Position numbers and translations under genes: made by a program | The notes under the pieces: model-generated | The model's input: the letters and a program-made list of their open reading frames with translations, nothing else | Told to the model about the DNA's origin: nothing | Databases searched by the model: none | Shown: piece after piece, positions 1 through 9,600 of the stretch | Layout of the letters: each line of letters opens with the position of its first letter | Numbering within the stretch: position 1 is the first letter of the stretch | From: Sphingomonas palmae | GTDB lineage: Bacteria; Pseudomonadota; Alphaproteobacteria; Sphingomonadales; Sphingomonadaceae | DNA length: 64,000 nt | Reading direction: 5' to 3' | NCBI RefSeq assembly: GCF_900109565.1 | Contig: NZ_FNZZ01000001.1 | Location: 124,001-188,000, forward strand

Positions 1-405
1 GGCATAGGCCTCACCCTGATTGCCGCTCGCCTGATAGGCACGCGCACACGCCACCCATCCGCCGCCGGTCAGCGGCGGAAAGCGCCGGCAGAAGGCGATG
101 ACGTTCGCGGGCGAGGCATAGCCGCTCGCCGCCTGCTTTTCCGCGGCGCGGCGATTGGCGGTCTGGTTGGGCCAGCCGGGATGCGCGAGCAGGAAATTGG
201 CGTAGGTGTCGAACGGCAGCGAGTCGCTCTGTTGCAACACCTTCCACTGCGCGACCGCCTGCGCAAGGCCCGCGGCCTGCGCCTGCGCGTTCGGCTGCAC
301 GCTCGCGGGATATTGCCCCACAGAACCGACCTGGCCCTGCGCCAGTAACAGCGCCGCCCCAACTCCCGCCACGATACCGATCAACACGCCCGCCTTCATC
401 ACCAT
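1..405 (-). CDS. Lytic transglycosylase, N-terminal part (runs off the left edge)
   Basis: The 135 visible residues start with a signal peptide (MKAGVLIGIVAGVGAALLLA) and continue into a helical segment with the pattern QSDSLPFDTYANFLLAHPGW, which resembles the superhelical N-terminal part of Slt70-type soluble lytic murein transglycosylases that cut peptidoglycan in the periplasm. The catalytic domain would lie outside the window, so the call rests on the N-terminal part only. Two starts are possible, ATG at 405 or ATG at 399. The gene is divergent from dapA, with 88 bases between them. Another periplasmic helical-repeat protein is possible. Confidence 0.65.
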   Translation of the reverse strand, partial: MVMKAGVLIGIVAGVGAALLLAQGQVGSVGQYPASVQPNAQAQAAGLAQAVAQWKVLQQSDSLPFDTYANFLLAHPGWPNQTANRRAAEKQAASGYASPANVIAFCRRFPPLTGGGWVACARAYQASGNQGEAYA

Positions 406-493
406 TCCAGATCGGTGGACAGGATAGCGATCCAACCCGTATCTGTCCTGAACGACTTCGAATATTCATCGCGCCGGAGAGAGCGTCCGTCTT

Positions 494-1375
494 ATGTTCA
501 CAGGTTCGATCCCCGCGCTGGTCACCCCGTTCGACGACGATGGGGCCTTCGCCGAGCAGATCTACCGCGACTTCATCGAGTGGCAGATTTCCGAAGGATC
601 ATCCGCGCTGGTGCCGTGCGGAACGACGGGCGAGGCGGCGACGCTGACCAAGGAAGAACAGTTCGCGATCGTCCGCGTCTGCGTCGATCAGGCGCGCGGA
701 CGCGTACCGGTGATCGCGGGCGCGGGCTCGAACGACACCCGCGTCGCACGCGCCAATCTGCTCGCCGCTAAAGAGGCCGGCGCCGACGCCGCGCTGATGG
801 TGCCGCCTTATTACAACCGGCCGGGGCAGGAGGGTATTTTCCGCCATTTCGAGACGCTGGCGCAGGACGCCCCGCTGCCGATCGTGCTCTACAACGTGCC
901 CGCGCGCACGGTCACCGACATACTGCCCGATACGCTCGCGCGGATCGTTCAGGCGTTCCCGCAGGTGTTCGTCGCGGTCAAGGATGCCTCGGGCGTCATC
1001 ACCCGCGTGTCGCAGCATCGTGCCAGCCTGGGTGAGAATTTCTGCCAACTGTCGGGCAACGACGATCTCGCGCTCGCCTTCAATGCCACCGGGGGTGTCG
1101 GCTGCATTTCGGTCAGCGCCAATGTCGCGCCCAGGTTGTGCGCCGACTTCCAGGCTGCGTGCGCGAGCGGTGACTACGCGAAAGCGCGGACGCTGCACGA
1201 CCGGCTGTTCCCGCTCCACACCGCCTTGTTCACCGATGCCTCGCCGGGGCCGGTCAAGTACGCGGTCAGCAAAGTGCGGCCTGACTTCCCGCGCGGCCTC
1301 CGGCTGCCCATGACATGGCCGGGCGAGGCGTCACGCCACGCGGTTGACGCCGGCCTGGCCCACGCGGGACTGTGA
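494..1375 (+). CDS. dapA: 4-hydroxy-tetrahydrodipicolinate synthase
   Basis: This enzyme condenses pyruvate with aspartate semialdehyde, the first committed step of lysine and diaminopimelate synthesis. At 293 residues it has the usual family length. The GTTGE phosphate/pyruvate-binding motif lies at residues 43-47, the catalytic tyrosine and arginine in LYNVPART (Y133, R138), and the Schiff-base lysine in VKDASG (K163). The ATG follows a GAGAGAG stretch. DapE, a later enzyme of the same pathway, is encoded at about 49-50 kb. The call is secure. Confidence 0.97.
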   Translation: MFTGSIPALVTPFDDDGAFAEQIYRDFIEWQISEGSSALVPCGTTGEAATLTKEEQFAIVRVCVDQARGRVPVIAGAGSNDTRVARANLLAAKEAGADAALMVPPYYNRPGQEGIFRHFETLAQDAPLPIVLYNVPARTVTDILPDTLARIVQAFPQVFVAVKDASGVITRVSQHRASLGENFCQLSGNDDLALAFNATGGVGCISVSANVAPRLCADFQAACASGDYAKARTLHDRLFPLHTALFTDASPGPVKYAVSKVRPDFPRGLRLPMTWPGEASRHAVDAGLAHAGL

Positions 1376-1427
1376 TGGTGGTCGGGGAGGAAGCGATGCG
1401 GCAGCCTTCCCGACGAGAGATGACGCG

Positions 1428-1733
1428 ATGCTGATCGCGGCCTTGTTCCTACAGGCCGCGGTGTCCGGCCCGGTCCTCCCCGAGCCAAAGTCGGTGCTGC
1501 CGCGCGAATGTCCTAAGGCTCAGCCGGGCGATGCCTCGATCGTCGTCTGCGCCCGCGGGCAGGAGGAGTTCCGCCTGCGCGCAGTACCAGAGCGTTACTC
1601 ATCCGATCCGCAGGCGCTGCCCAAGGCGGCGTTGAAGATCAGCGACAACACGGTGGCGGCGGAAACCGAGCAGGGCGACGTCGGCGGCTTCACCAGCAAC
1701 CGCGTTATGCTGCGGTTGAAGCGTCCGTTCTGA
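1428..1733 (+). CDS. Small exported protein of unknown function
   Basis: This predicted 101-residue protein starts with a hydrophobic stretch (MLIAALFLQAAVSGPV) that looks like a short signal peptide, followed by a hydrophilic region with two cysteines (RECPK and VVCARG) that could form a disulfide. I do not recognise a family. It sits between dapA and smpB on the same strand, 52 bases after dapA. The start is set at the ATG that opens the hydrophobic segment; an upstream in-frame start would overlap the end of dapA. Confidence 0.6.
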   Translation: MLIAALFLQAAVSGPVLPEPKSVLPRECPKAQPGDASIVVCARGQEEFRLRAVPERYSSDPQALPKAALKISDNTVAAETEQGDVGGFTSNRVMLRLKRPF

Positions 1734-1834
1734 TCTGCGTACGCGCACGCTTGCGGGGCCGATCGGTCAGCGAACGCGGCCAATCGTAACGAACGCCCTT
1801 TGCCGCCGCGCACCCTTGTGCCTACATCGCAGCC

Positions 1835-2317
1835 ATGTCGCGTCCCAAGCCTGCCACCTTCGACAAGAAGAAGATCGTTGCCGAGAACCGCCGCGCGCGG
1901 TTCGATTACGCGGTCGACACCGTGTACGAGGCGGGCATCGTCCTGACCGGCACCGAGGTGAAATCGCTCCGCTTCGGCGAGGGATCGATCGCGGAAAGCT
2001 ACGCCGAGGTGCGCGGCGACGAGGTGTGGCTGGTCAATTCCAACGTTCCCGAATTCAGCCACGGCAACCGCTTCAACCACGAAGCGAAGCGCCCGCGTAA
2101 ACTCCTGCTTCACGAGCGCGAGATAAACAAGCTGCACGGTGCGGTCGCGCGCGAGGGCATGACGCTCGTTCCCCTGACCGTGTATTTCAACGGGCAGGGT
2201 CGCGCGAAGGTGGAGTTGGCGTTGGCGAAGGGCAGAAAAGCGCACGACAAGCGCGAACACATCAAGGAGCGCGAGTGGAAGCGTGATGCCGGGCGCATCA
2301 TGCGCGACCACGGCTGA
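1835..2317 (+). CDS. smpB: SsrA-binding protein
   Basis: SmpB binds tmRNA and brings it to stalled ribosomes for trans-translation. The 160-residue protein carries the family landmarks: [11 protein letters not shown] near the N-terminus, [10 protein letters not shown], the loop [14 protein letters not shown], and a basic C-terminal tail ending in [15 protein letters not shown] that folds in the ribosomal mRNA path. The stop overlaps the next start by one base (TGATG), so the DUF2062 gene is probably translated from the same message. No tmRNA gene is visible beside it. Confidence 0.97.
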   Translation: MSRPKPATFDKKKIVAENRRARFDYAVDTVYEAGIVLTGTEVKSLRFGEGSIAESYAEVRGDEVWLVNSNVPEFSHGNRFNHEAKRPRKLLLHEREINKLHGAVAREGMTLVPLTVYFNGQGRAKVELALAKGRKAHDKREHIKEREWKRDAGRIMRDHG

Positions 2318-2865
2318 TGGCGACGCGGCCGATGACGACGTGGGACCGGTTCGCGGCGTGGAGCAGGCGCAACCTGCCGACGCGCGAATCGATGGAAAAG
2401 AGCCGCATCCTGCGCCCGGTCGCGCACCGCGTGCTCGCGCCCGAACTGTGGCGCTTCACCAGGCGTTCGGTGCCGCGCGGCGTCGCACTCGGCATGGTCG
2501 CGGGCATCCTGTTCCCGGTCGGGCAGATCGCGATCGCGGCGCTGATCGCGCTGCCGTTCCGCGCCAACGTGCCAGTCGCAGCGCTGACTACCTTCATCAC
2601 CAATCCGCTAACGACGCCGTTCATCCTGTTCGCGGCCTATCAGGTCGGCGCCTGGCTGCTGCGCACCAACGCGCCGACCGTGGCGCAGCCCGTGGCGGAG
2701 GCGGCGACCGGCTGGCTGCAATGGTTGTGGAACGCAGGGCCGCCGCTGGTGCTCGGATTGCTGCTGATCACCACCGTCTGCGCGCTCTTGGGCTACGGCT
2801 TGGCCGCGCTCGGCTGGCGGCTGTGGATCGCACGCAAGTGGAAGGCGCGCCACCAGCGCGATTGA
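2317..2865 (+). CDS. DUF2062 domain membrane protein
   Basis: This 182-residue protein has the DUF2062 pattern: a short basic N-terminus, then RRSVPRGVALGMVAGILFPV, a hydrophobic helix, and TNPLTTPFILFAAYQVGAWL. A last strongly hydrophobic helix (LVLGLLLITTVCALLGYGL) precedes a basic tail. It therefore looks like a small inner-membrane protein with three or four helices. The biochemical role of DUF2062 is not known to me. It is joined to smpB by a one-base stop-start overlap, a placement that suggests co-expression rather than shared function. Confidence 0.85.
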   Translation: MATRPMTTWDRFAAWSRRNLPTRESMEKSRILRPVAHRVLAPELWRFTRRSVPRGVALGMVAGILFPVGQIAIAALIALPFRANVPVAALTTFITNPLTTPFILFAAYQVGAWLLRTNAPTVAQPVAEAATGWLQWLWNAGPPLVLGLLLITTVCALLGYGLAALGWRLWIARKWKARHQRD

Positions 2866-2905
2866 GCGTGACGGGCAGACTGGCGCGGCTTCGCGGCCGG
2901 GCCTA

Positions 2906-2921
2906 AGGAATGATCATTCCT
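2906..2921. promoter_or_regulatory. Perfect 16-base palindrome, possible operator
   Basis: The sequence AGGAATGATCATTCCT is a perfect inverted repeat without a spacer. It lies 17 bases upstream of the M13 peptidase start and 40 bases after the stop of the DUF2062 gene. Such a site suits a homodimeric regulator and could control the peptidase gene. It does not match the alphaproteobacterial Fur, Irr or Zur sites I know. Regulatory function is inferred. Confidence 0.4.
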
Positions 2922-2938
2922 CGTACAGGTGATTGTTC

Positions 2939-4990
2939 ATGCGTCGTTCGATCCTGTTTCCTGCACTTTCCGCCGCGGCACTGATCCCGGCCGCGTTGTT
3001 CGCCCAATCGGTTGCGCAGCAGCCTGCGCCAGCCGCCGACGAGGCACCGCGCGCCGGTCCGCGCTATGGCACGTTCGGCTTCGACACCGCCGGCATGGAT
3101 CGCTCGGTCAAGCCCGGTGACGATTTCTACGGTTACGCCAACGGCACCTGGGCGAAGACGACCGCGATCCCGGCCGATGAGGCGAGCTACGGCGCCTTCT
3201 CCGTGCTCGCTGACCTGTCGCGCCAGCGGACGCGCGGGCTGCTCGAGGCGGCGCGGGCGGATGCGGGATCGAAGATCGGCCGCGCCTATGCGAGCTACCT
3301 CGACACCGCCGCGATCGAGCGCGCCGGCATGGCGCCGATCCGGCCGTGGCTCGCGAAGATCAAGGCGACCGACAAGGCGGGCTATGCCGCGCTGCTGGCC
3401 GAGGCGAATCGCAACGGCGTCGACACGCCGTTCGGCGTCTACGTCGGGCAGGACGACAAGAACCCGGACACCTACGCGGTCAGCCTGTCGCAGGCCGGGC
3501 TCGGCATGCCCGACCGCGATTATTACCTCAGCACCGACCCGAAGCTGGCGCAGACCAAGGCCGCGTATCAGGCACATCTCGCCAAGCTGCTGACGCTGGC
3601 GGGTGAGCCGAACGCGGAGGCACGCGCCGCCGCGCTGGTCGCGTTCGAGACGCAGATCGCGCAGGTCAGCTGGACCCGCGTCGACAGCCGCGACGCCGAC
3701 AAGACCTACAACAAGATGACTCTGGCGCAGCTGCAGCAGTCCGCGGCCGGGTTCGATTTCGCAACCTTCATGCGCGCGAACGGGACCGTGGCCGACACGC
3801 TGATCGTCGCGCAGCCGACCGCGATAACCGGCATCGCGCAAGCCGTGGGCGCGGCACCGATCGCGGTGCTGCGCGACCAGTTGCTGGTGCGCAGCCTGGA
3901 CGGCTTCGCCGACGTGCTGCCGCGCGCGGTCGATCAGGAGAGTTTCGCTTTCTACGGTACCACGCTGAGCGGCACGCCGCAGCAGCAGGAGCGCTGGAAG
4001 CGCGCGGTCGATTTCACCAGCGGCGCGCTCGCCGACGAGGTCGGCAAGGTCTATGTCGCGCGCTACTTCCCGCCCGAGACCAAGGCAGCGGCTGATCAGC
4101 TCGTCCGGAACGTCATTCAGGCGATGAACCGCCGCATCGACGCGCTGACCTGGATGGCGCCCGAAACCAAGGTCAAGGCGCACGCGAAGCTCGCCGCCTT
4201 TACGCCCAGGATCGGCTATCCATCGAAATGGCGCGATTATTCGGCGCTGGAGATCAAGGCGGGCGACGCGTTCGGCAACGAACTGCGCGCGAACCAGTGG
4301 CGTCACGATTATAACGCGACCAAGCTGGGCAAGCCGATCTACCGTTGGGAGTGGGGCATGACCCCGATGACGGTCAACGCGCAGGCTGATTTCGGGCTGG
4401 TCGCAATCACCTTCCCGGCAGCGATCCTGCAGCCACCGTTCTTCGATCCCAAGGCCGACCCTGCGGTCAACTATGGCGGCATCGGCGCGGTGATCGGCCA
4501 CGAGATGAGCCACCATTTCGACGATCAGGGTGCGAAATATGACGTACACGGCCGTCTGACGCAGTGGTGGACCGACGCCGACGTGCGGCGTTTTAACGCG
4601 CTCAGCCAGCGGCTCGTCAAGCAGTATGACGCGTACGAAGCGCTGCCCGGGATGCACGTCAAGGGCGCGCTGACGCTGGGGGAGAATTCGGCCGATCTCG
4701 CCGGGCTCTCTGCCGCCTACGACGCTTATCACGCGTCGCTCGGCGGGAAGCCCGCTCCGGTGCTGAACGGCTTCACCCCCGACCAGCGCTTCTATCTCGG
4801 CTGGGCGCAGGTGTGGCGGCGCAACTACCGCGAGGCGAACCTGCGCCAGCGGCTGCTGACCGACCCGCACGCGCCATCGGAACAGCGCACCGACATCGTT
4901 CGCAACATGGACCCGTGGTACCCGGCGTTCCAGCCCAAGCCCGGCGACAAGCTGTACCTTGCGCCCGACGCGCGCGTGAAGATCTGGTAA
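2939..4990 (+). CDS. M13 family zinc metallopeptidase (neprilysin/PepO type)
   Basis: The 683-residue protein begins with a signal peptide (MRRSILFPALSAAALIPAALFAQ), then the M13 N-terminal domain (GMDRSVKPGDDFYGYANGTW) and the catalytic domain. The zinc site is HEMSH (H521-H525), with the third ligand in GENSADLAG. The M13 fingerprint NAYY before the active site is replaced by NAQAD, a variation to note; the rest (FPAAILQPPFFD) is typical. It probably degrades peptides in the periplasm. ATG 2939 is preferred over a TTG six bases upstream because the signal peptide begins there. Confidence 0.93.
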   Translation: MRRSILFPALSAAALIPAALFAQSVAQQPAPAADEAPRAGPRYGTFGFDTAGMDRSVKPGDDFYGYANGTWAKTTAIPADEASYGAFSVLADLSRQRTRGLLEAARADAGSKIGRAYASYLDTAAIERAGMAPIRPWLAKIKATDKAGYAALLAEANRNGVDTPFGVYVGQDDKNPDTYAVSLSQAGLGMPDRDYYLSTDPKLAQTKAAYQAHLAKLLTLAGEPNAEARAAALVAFETQIAQVSWTRVDSRDADKTYNKMTLAQLQQSAAGFDFATFMRANGTVADTLIVAQPTAITGIAQAVGAAPIAVLRDQLLVRSLDGFADVLPRAVDQESFAFYGTTLSGTPQQQERWKRAVDFTSGALADEVGKVYVARYFPPETKAAADQLVRNVIQAMNRRIDALTWMAPETKVKAHAKLAAFTPRIGYPSKWRDYSALEIKAGDAFGNELRANQWRHDYNATKLGKPIYRWEWGMTPMTVNAQADFGLVAITFPAAILQPPFFDPKADPAVNYGGIGAVIGHEMSHHFDDQGAKYDVHGRLTQWWTDADVRRFNALSQRLVKQYDAYEALPGMHVKGALTLGENSADLAGLSAAYDAYHASLGGKPAPVLNGFTPDQRFYLGWAQVWRRNYREANLRQRLLTDPHAPSEQRTDIVRNMDPWYPAFQPKPGDKLYLAPDARVKIW

Positions 4991-5003
4991 CGATCACGCG
5001 TCG

Positions 5004-7376
5004 ATGCGCGGCGGCAAAACAGGAGAGATCATCGGCGGACCCCGCGACGCGCTGCTGATCGCGCTCGCCGCCGGCGCGGTCGCGGGCGGGATCGTGCTGT
5101 GGCTGATCGGCAGCATCGTCGTCGCGGGCACATTCCTTGCTGCGGCGGTCGTGGTCGCAGGCGTCGCGGTCGCGCTGCGGGTAGCAGTTACGAAGCCGCC
5201 GGTCAGCCAGCAGACCGCCGACTGGTCGCTCGCCGCGGCGCTGGCGGGTGCCAATGCCGACGCGGTTGCGGTGACCGGGCGCACGGGGCATCTCGTCTGC
5301 GCGAACGAGGCTTACGAGACCATGTGCGGCGGGTTTCCGACGCCGCCCGCACTCGCGCTGTCCGACCCCGATCTGGCGCGGCTGACCGCGACGGGGCGCG
5401 ACGCGTGGCGCGACGGCCATGCCGCTGCTGCGCGGATCGAGATCGCGGGACAGCCGGTCTCGGTCGAGGTGACACGCTCGGGCCACGCCGCCGATCATCT
5501 CGTCTGGCGCTTCACCGGGCAGCGCACGATCGACATGCTGGGCGGCATCGCCGACGAACTCGACGGCGTCATGGGCGACCGCATGGGTGAGGCGGGGCTG
5601 ATGGCCGCGCTGCTCGACGCCGATGGCAAGGTCGTCGCCGGCAACCGTGCGCTGCGCGCGCGCGCCTTCGGACGTGCCAACGCGCCGATCGAGGGACAGG
5701 ATCTGGCCAACTTGCTCGTCGGCGACGCGCAGCGCGGCATCCGCTTCGCACGCGAGGACGAGGACGCGGGCGCAGTGCGCCTGCTGCAGGTCGCGCTGGG
5801 CAGCGGCGATCATTCGCCGACGCTCGTCGCGCTGATCGAAGATGCGGGCAGCGCCGCCGCGGTCGGCGATCCGCACGACGTCGAGACGCTGCTGTCGGTG
5901 ATCCCATTCGGACTAGCGCTGGTCGATCGCGAAGGGCGCTTCCTCGCGATGAACGCGGCCTTCGCGCGCATGGCCGGCGCGGAACCCGCCGCGCCGCCGC
6001 TCTATCCCGGCGATCTGGTCGTTCGCGAGGACAAGGCCGCCGTTGCCGACGCGGTCCGCCGCTTCACGACAGGCGGCGCGCAATCGGCCGATCTCGCGAT
6101 CCGGCTGAAGGACCATCCCGACGAGACGGTGGCGCTGTCGATCGCGGCGACGAGGGGCTTCGGCGGCGCATCGGTGCTGTTGTCGTTCAAGGACAATGGC
6201 GAGGAGAACCGCTTGAAGCGCGAGGTCGCGCAGGCGACCAAGATGCAGGCGGTCGGCCAGCTGGCGGGCGGCGTCGCGCATGACTTCAACAACATCCTGA
6301 CCGCGATCATCGGCCACTGCGACCTGATGCTGATGCGCCATTCGCCCGGCGACAGCGATTACGACGACATTCAGCAGATCCGCGCCAATTCGAATCGCGC
6401 GGCGAGCCTGACGCGGCAATTACTCGCCTTCTCGCGCCAGCAGACGCTTCGGCCGCAGGTGTTGCAGCTGCCCGACGTGGTGTCGGAGGTGTCGACGCTG
6501 CTGCGCCGCCTGCTCGGCGAGACGGTGGTGCTGGAGGTCAAGCATGGTCGCGACCTGGGCGCGGTGCGCGCCGATCCGGGGCAATTGGAACAGGTCGTCG
6601 TGAATCTCGCGGTCAACGCGCGCGACGCGATGCTGGCGAAGGGCGCGGGCGGTCGCGTCACGATCCAGACCCGCGCTGCGACCATCGCAGAACTACGCCA
6701 ACGCGGCACCGACATCATGCCGATCGGCGACTATACCGCGCTGGAGATCGCCGACACGGGTACGGGCATTCCGCCCGAAGTACTGCCAAAGATATTCGAG
6801 CCCTTCTTCACCACCAAGGAAGTCGGCAAGGGGACCGGGCTCGGCCTCTCCACCGTTTACGGCATCGTCAAACAATCGGGCGGGTACATCTTCGCCGACT
6901 CGCGGCCGGGGCAGGGCGCGACCTTCACGATCTATTTCCCGGTCCACGCCGCCGGGGACGAGGCTGCCGTGCCGCGCACGCCGGCGCGGACCAAAACGAC
7001 CGATACCTGGGGCAGCGGCACGATCCTGCTGGTCGAGGACGAGGACATGGTCCGCGCGATCGCAGAGCGCGCGCTGACGCGGCAGGGCTATACGGTGCTG
7101 TCCGCCGACCACGGCGAGGCGGCGCTAGAGCTGCTCGAAACCGCCGAGCGGCCAAGCCTGATCGTGTCCGACGTGATGATGCCGGTGATGGATGGCCCGA
7201 CGCTCGCACGTGCGGTGCGGGAGCGTTATCCCGACATCCCGATCCTGTTCATGTCGGGCTATGCCGAGGAGCAGCTGCGTCGCTCGATCGACCTCGATCA
7301 CGTCGCCTTCCTGCCGAAGCCCTTCTCGGTCCAGCAGCTGGCTGAGGCCGCGCGCGACGCGCTCGCGAATGGTTGA
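5004..7376 (+). CDS. cckA: Hybrid sensor histidine kinase CckA
   Basis: CckA starts the phosphorelay that controls CtrA in alphaproteobacteria. The 790-residue protein has two membrane helices (about residues 15-60), PAS-like sensory regions, a HisKA domain with the CckA signature [19 protein letters not shown] (phospho-acceptor H426), an HATPase domain with [20 protein letters not shown] and [11 protein letters not shown], and a C-terminal receiver with phospho-acceptor D723 in [11 protein letters not shown]. Length and domain order match CckA. A stand-alone receiver follows 63 bases downstream. The gene starts 13 bases after the peptidase stop, with no obvious ribosome-binding site. Confidence 0.93.
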   Translation: MRGGKTGEIIGGPRDALLIALAAGAVAGGIVLWLIGSIVVAGTFLAAAVVVAGVAVALRVAVTKPPVSQQTADWSLAAALAGANADAVAVTGRTGHLVCANEAYETMCGGFPTPPALALSDPDLARLTATGRDAWRDGHAAAARIEIAGQPVSVEVTRSGHAADHLVWRFTGQRTIDMLGGIADELDGVMGDRMGEAGLMAALLDADGKVVAGNRALRARAFGRANAPIEGQDLANLLVGDAQRGIRFAREDEDAGAVRLLQVALGSGDHSPTLVALIEDAGSAAAVGDPHDVETLLSVIPFGLALVDREGRFLAMNAAFARMAGAEPAAPPLYPGDLVVREDKAAVADAVRRFTTGGAQSADLAIRLKDHPDETVALSIAATRGFGGASVLLSFKDNGEENRLKREVAQATKMQAVGQLAGGVAHDFNNILTAIIGHCDLMLMRHSPGDSDYDDIQQIRANSNRAASLTRQLLAFSRQQTLRPQVLQLPDVVSEVSTLLRRLLGETVVLEVKHGRDLGAVRADPGQLEQVVVNLAVNARDAMLAKGAGGRVTIQTRAATIAELRQRGTDIMPIGDYTALEIADTGTGIPPEVLPKIFEPFFTTKEVGKGTGLGLSTVYGIVKQSGGYIFADSRPGQGATFTIYFPVHAAGDEAAVPRTPARTKTTDTWGSGTILLVEDEDMVRAIAERALTRQGYTVLSADHGEAALELLETAERPSLIVSDVMMPVMDGPTLARAVRERYPDIPILFMSGYAEEQLRRSIDLDHVAFLPKPFSVQQLAEAARDALANG

Positions 7377-7439
7377 TCTGGATCAATGCCGCGGGGGCAG
7401 CGGTTGCACTCCCCCGAACGGGCGTTATGGCTTCGCGCG

Positions 7440-7787
7440 ATGACGATGCGCGTGCTCCTGGTCGAAGACGAACCATTGATCGCGATGATGCTCGAGGACT
7501 TCCTCGACGCACTCGACCGCCAGCATGCCGGTACCGCCGACAGCGTTGCGGCGGCGCTGCCGATGGTCGAGGAAGGGGCGCTCGACGCCGCGATTCTCGA
7601 CGTCAACCTGCGTGGCGGCGAGAAGAGCTTCGCGATCGCCGACGCGCTGGCGGCAAAGAACATTCCGTTCGTCTTCGCGAGCGGCGGCGGCGGTGATGAC
7701 ATCGCGCCCGAGTACCGTGATCGCCCGATGCTGCCCAAGCCCTATACGATGGAAGGCGTTGAGCAGGCGCTGGCCAAGCTCGGCTGA
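7440..7787 (+). CDS. Single-domain response regulator, FATGUY-like
   Basis: This 115-residue protein is a receiver domain without an output domain. It has the acidic pocket VEDE, the phospho-acceptor in AILDVNL, and a conserved lysine in LPKPY. The stretch IPFVFASGGGG, followed by a YRDRPML segment, resembles the FATGUY family of alphaproteobacterial single-domain regulators (SdrG type) that feed the general stress response; threonine of FATG is serine here. ATG 7440 is chosen, and ATG 7446 is also possible. Its place after cckA suggests phosphotransfer with CckA, which is inference. Confidence 0.85.
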   Translation: MTMRVLLVEDEPLIAMMLEDFLDALDRQHAGTADSVAAALPMVEEGALDAAILDVNLRGGEKSFAIADALAAKNIPFVFASGGGGDDIAPEYRDRPMLPKPYTMEGVEQALAKLG

Positions 7788-7855
7788 CCTGCTGCCGCAG
7801 CGGTGTCGACGAACTTTTCTGTCATCAACCCGCTTCTAGGCTTGCCATAGCTTGC

Positions 7856-7877
7856 GCGCGCGCAGCATAGCGCGCGC
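7856..7877. promoter_or_regulatory. GC hairpin directly in front of ilvD
   Basis: GCGCGCGC, a six-base loop AGCATA and GCGCGCGC form an 8-base-pair stem that ends one base before the ilvD ATG. No purine-rich ribosome-binding site is visible there. The stem could lower translation initiation, or it may only reflect local GC composition. Confidence 0.3.
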
Positions 7878-7878
7878 C

Positions 7879-9600
7879 ATGACGACACGTTTCGACAAGA
7901 ACCGCCTGCCCAGCCGCCACGTCTCGGTCGGACCCGAGCGCGCGCCGCACCGCAGCTATTATTACGCGATGGGGCTCACCGAAGAGGAGATCGCTCGGCC
8001 GTTCGTGGCACTCGCCTCGGCGGGCAACGACAGCGCCCCGTGCAACACCACGCTCGACGCGCAGGCCGACGCGGCACGGCGCGGGGTGGAGCAGGGCGGG
8101 GGCATGCCGCGGCGCTTCAACACCATCACCGTCACCGACGGTATCGCGATGGGGCATCAAGGCATGAAGTCCAGCCTCGTCAGCCGCGAGGTAATCGCCG
8201 ATTCGGTCGAACTTTCAGTGCGCGGTCACTGCTACGACGCGCTGGTTGGTTTCGCCGGCTGCGACAAGTCGCTGCCCGGCATGATGATGGCGATGCTCCG
8301 CCTCAACGTTCCCAGCATCTTCGTCTACGGCGGGTCGATCCTGCCCGGTCGGTTCGAGGACCGCGACGTGACTGTCGTCGACGTATTCGAGGTCGTCGGC
8401 CGGTACGCCGCCGGAACGTGTCCGATCAGCGAGGTTCACGCGCTCGAGAAGGTTGCCTGTCCGGGACACGGCGCCTGCGGCGGGCAGTATACCGCCAACA
8501 CGATGGCCTGCGTCGGCGAGGCGATCGGATTGTCGTTGCCGAACAGCAACATGGTGCCCGCACCTTACACCTCGCGTGAGCAGATCGCGGTTGCGGCCGG
8601 CGCGCAGGTGATGGAGCTGCTCGCCGCCAACATCCGCCCGCGCGACATCTGCACGCGCGAAGCCTTCGTCAACGCCGCGCGCATCGTCGCGGCGACCGGC
8701 GGATCGACCAATGGCGCGCTGCACCTGCCCGCGATGGCGCACGAGGCGGGCATCGAGTTCGACCTGTTCGACGTCGCCGACATCTTCAAAACAACGCCTT
8801 ACGTCGCCGACCTCAAGCCTGGCGGGAAGTACGTCGCCAAGGACATGTACGAGGCCGGGGGCGTCTACATGCTGATGAAGACGCTGCTCGTCGAAGGCTT
8901 GCTCTACGGCAACTGCCTGACGGTAACGGGCCGGACGCTCGCCGAGAACATCGACCAGGTGACGTGGAACCCCGATCAGAAGGTGATCTACGACGCACGT
9001 ACCCCGATCACACCAACCGGCGGTGTTGTCGGTCTGCGCGGCAGCCTCGCGCCCGATGGCGCGATCGTCAAGGTCGCCGGCATGCACCGACTGCAGTTCG
9101 AGGGGCCGGCGCGCTGTTTCGACTGCGAGGAGGATGCCTTTGCCGCGGTCGAGGCGCGTGCGATCAACGAAGGTGAGGTCGTCATCATTCGCTACGAAGG
9201 ACCCAAAGGCGGTCCGGGCATGCGCGAGATGCTGTCGACCACCGCTGCGCTCTACGGGCTCGGATTGGGCGAGAAGGTCGCACTGATCACGGACGGCCGC
9301 TTCTCGGGTGGTACCCGCGGCTTCTGCATCGGCCACGTCGGACCGGAGGCGGCCCAGGGCGGGCCGATCGCGCTGGTCGAGGACGGCGACACGATCCGTA
9401 TCGACGCCGACGCAGGCACGATCGATCTCGACGTCGCCAATGATGTGCTCGCACGTCGGCGCGCTGGCTGGCAGGCGCGGCGCAACGACTACGGCTCGGG
9501 CGCATTGTGGCGTTATGCTCAGAATGTCGGTCCTGCCTGCAAGGGCGCTGTCACCCACCCCGGCGCCGCTGCGGAAACGCATGTCTACGCGGATATCTAG
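7879..9600 (+). CDS. ilvD: Dihydroxy-acid dehydratase
   Basis: IlvD dehydrates 2,3-dihydroxy-isovalerate and 2,3-dihydroxy-3-methylvalerate in valine, leucine and isoleucine synthesis. The 573-residue protein has the three conserved iron-sulfur cluster cysteines, C55 in APCNTT, C128 in GFAGCDKS and C200 in [16 protein letters not shown], and the C-terminal [22 protein letters not shown] 7879 gives the normal N-terminus; a TTG 27 bases upstream would only add a short arginine-rich extension. The end overlaps the start of the following lipoprotein gene by 20 bases. Confidence 0.97.
   Translation: MTTRFDKNRLPSRHVSVGPERAPHRSYYYAMGLTEEEIARPFVALASAGNDSAPCNTTLDAQADAARRGVEQGGGMPRRFNTITVTDGIAMGHQGMKSSLVSREVIADSVELSVRGHCYDALVGFAGCDKSLPGMMMAMLRLNVPSIFVYGGSILPGRFEDRDVTVVDVFEVVGRYAAGTCPISEVHALEKVACPGHGACGGQYTANTMACVGEAIGLSLPNSNMVPAPYTSREQIAVAAGAQVMELLAANIRPRDICTREAFVNAARIVAATGGSTNGALHLPAMAHEAGIEFDLFDVADIFKTTPYVADLKPGGKYVAKDMYEAGGVYMLMKTLLVEGLLYGNCLTVTGRTLAENIDQVTWNPDQKVIYDARTPITPTGGVVGLRGSLAPDGAIVKVAGMHRLQFEGPARCFDCEEDAFAAVEARAINEGEVVIIRYEGPKGGPGMREMLSTTAALYGLGLGEKVALITDGRFSGGTRGFCIGHVGPEAAQGGPIALVEDGDTIRIDADAGTIDLDVANDVLARRRAGWQARRNDYGSGALWRYAQNVGPACKGAVTHPGAAAETHVYADI

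Noticed and set aside
2903-4870. A 655-residue open frame antisense to the M13 peptidase
   Set aside because: Composition is rich in Arg, Val and Ala without any family motif, as expected for a mirror of a GC-rich gene; the peptidase on the other strand has clear motifs.
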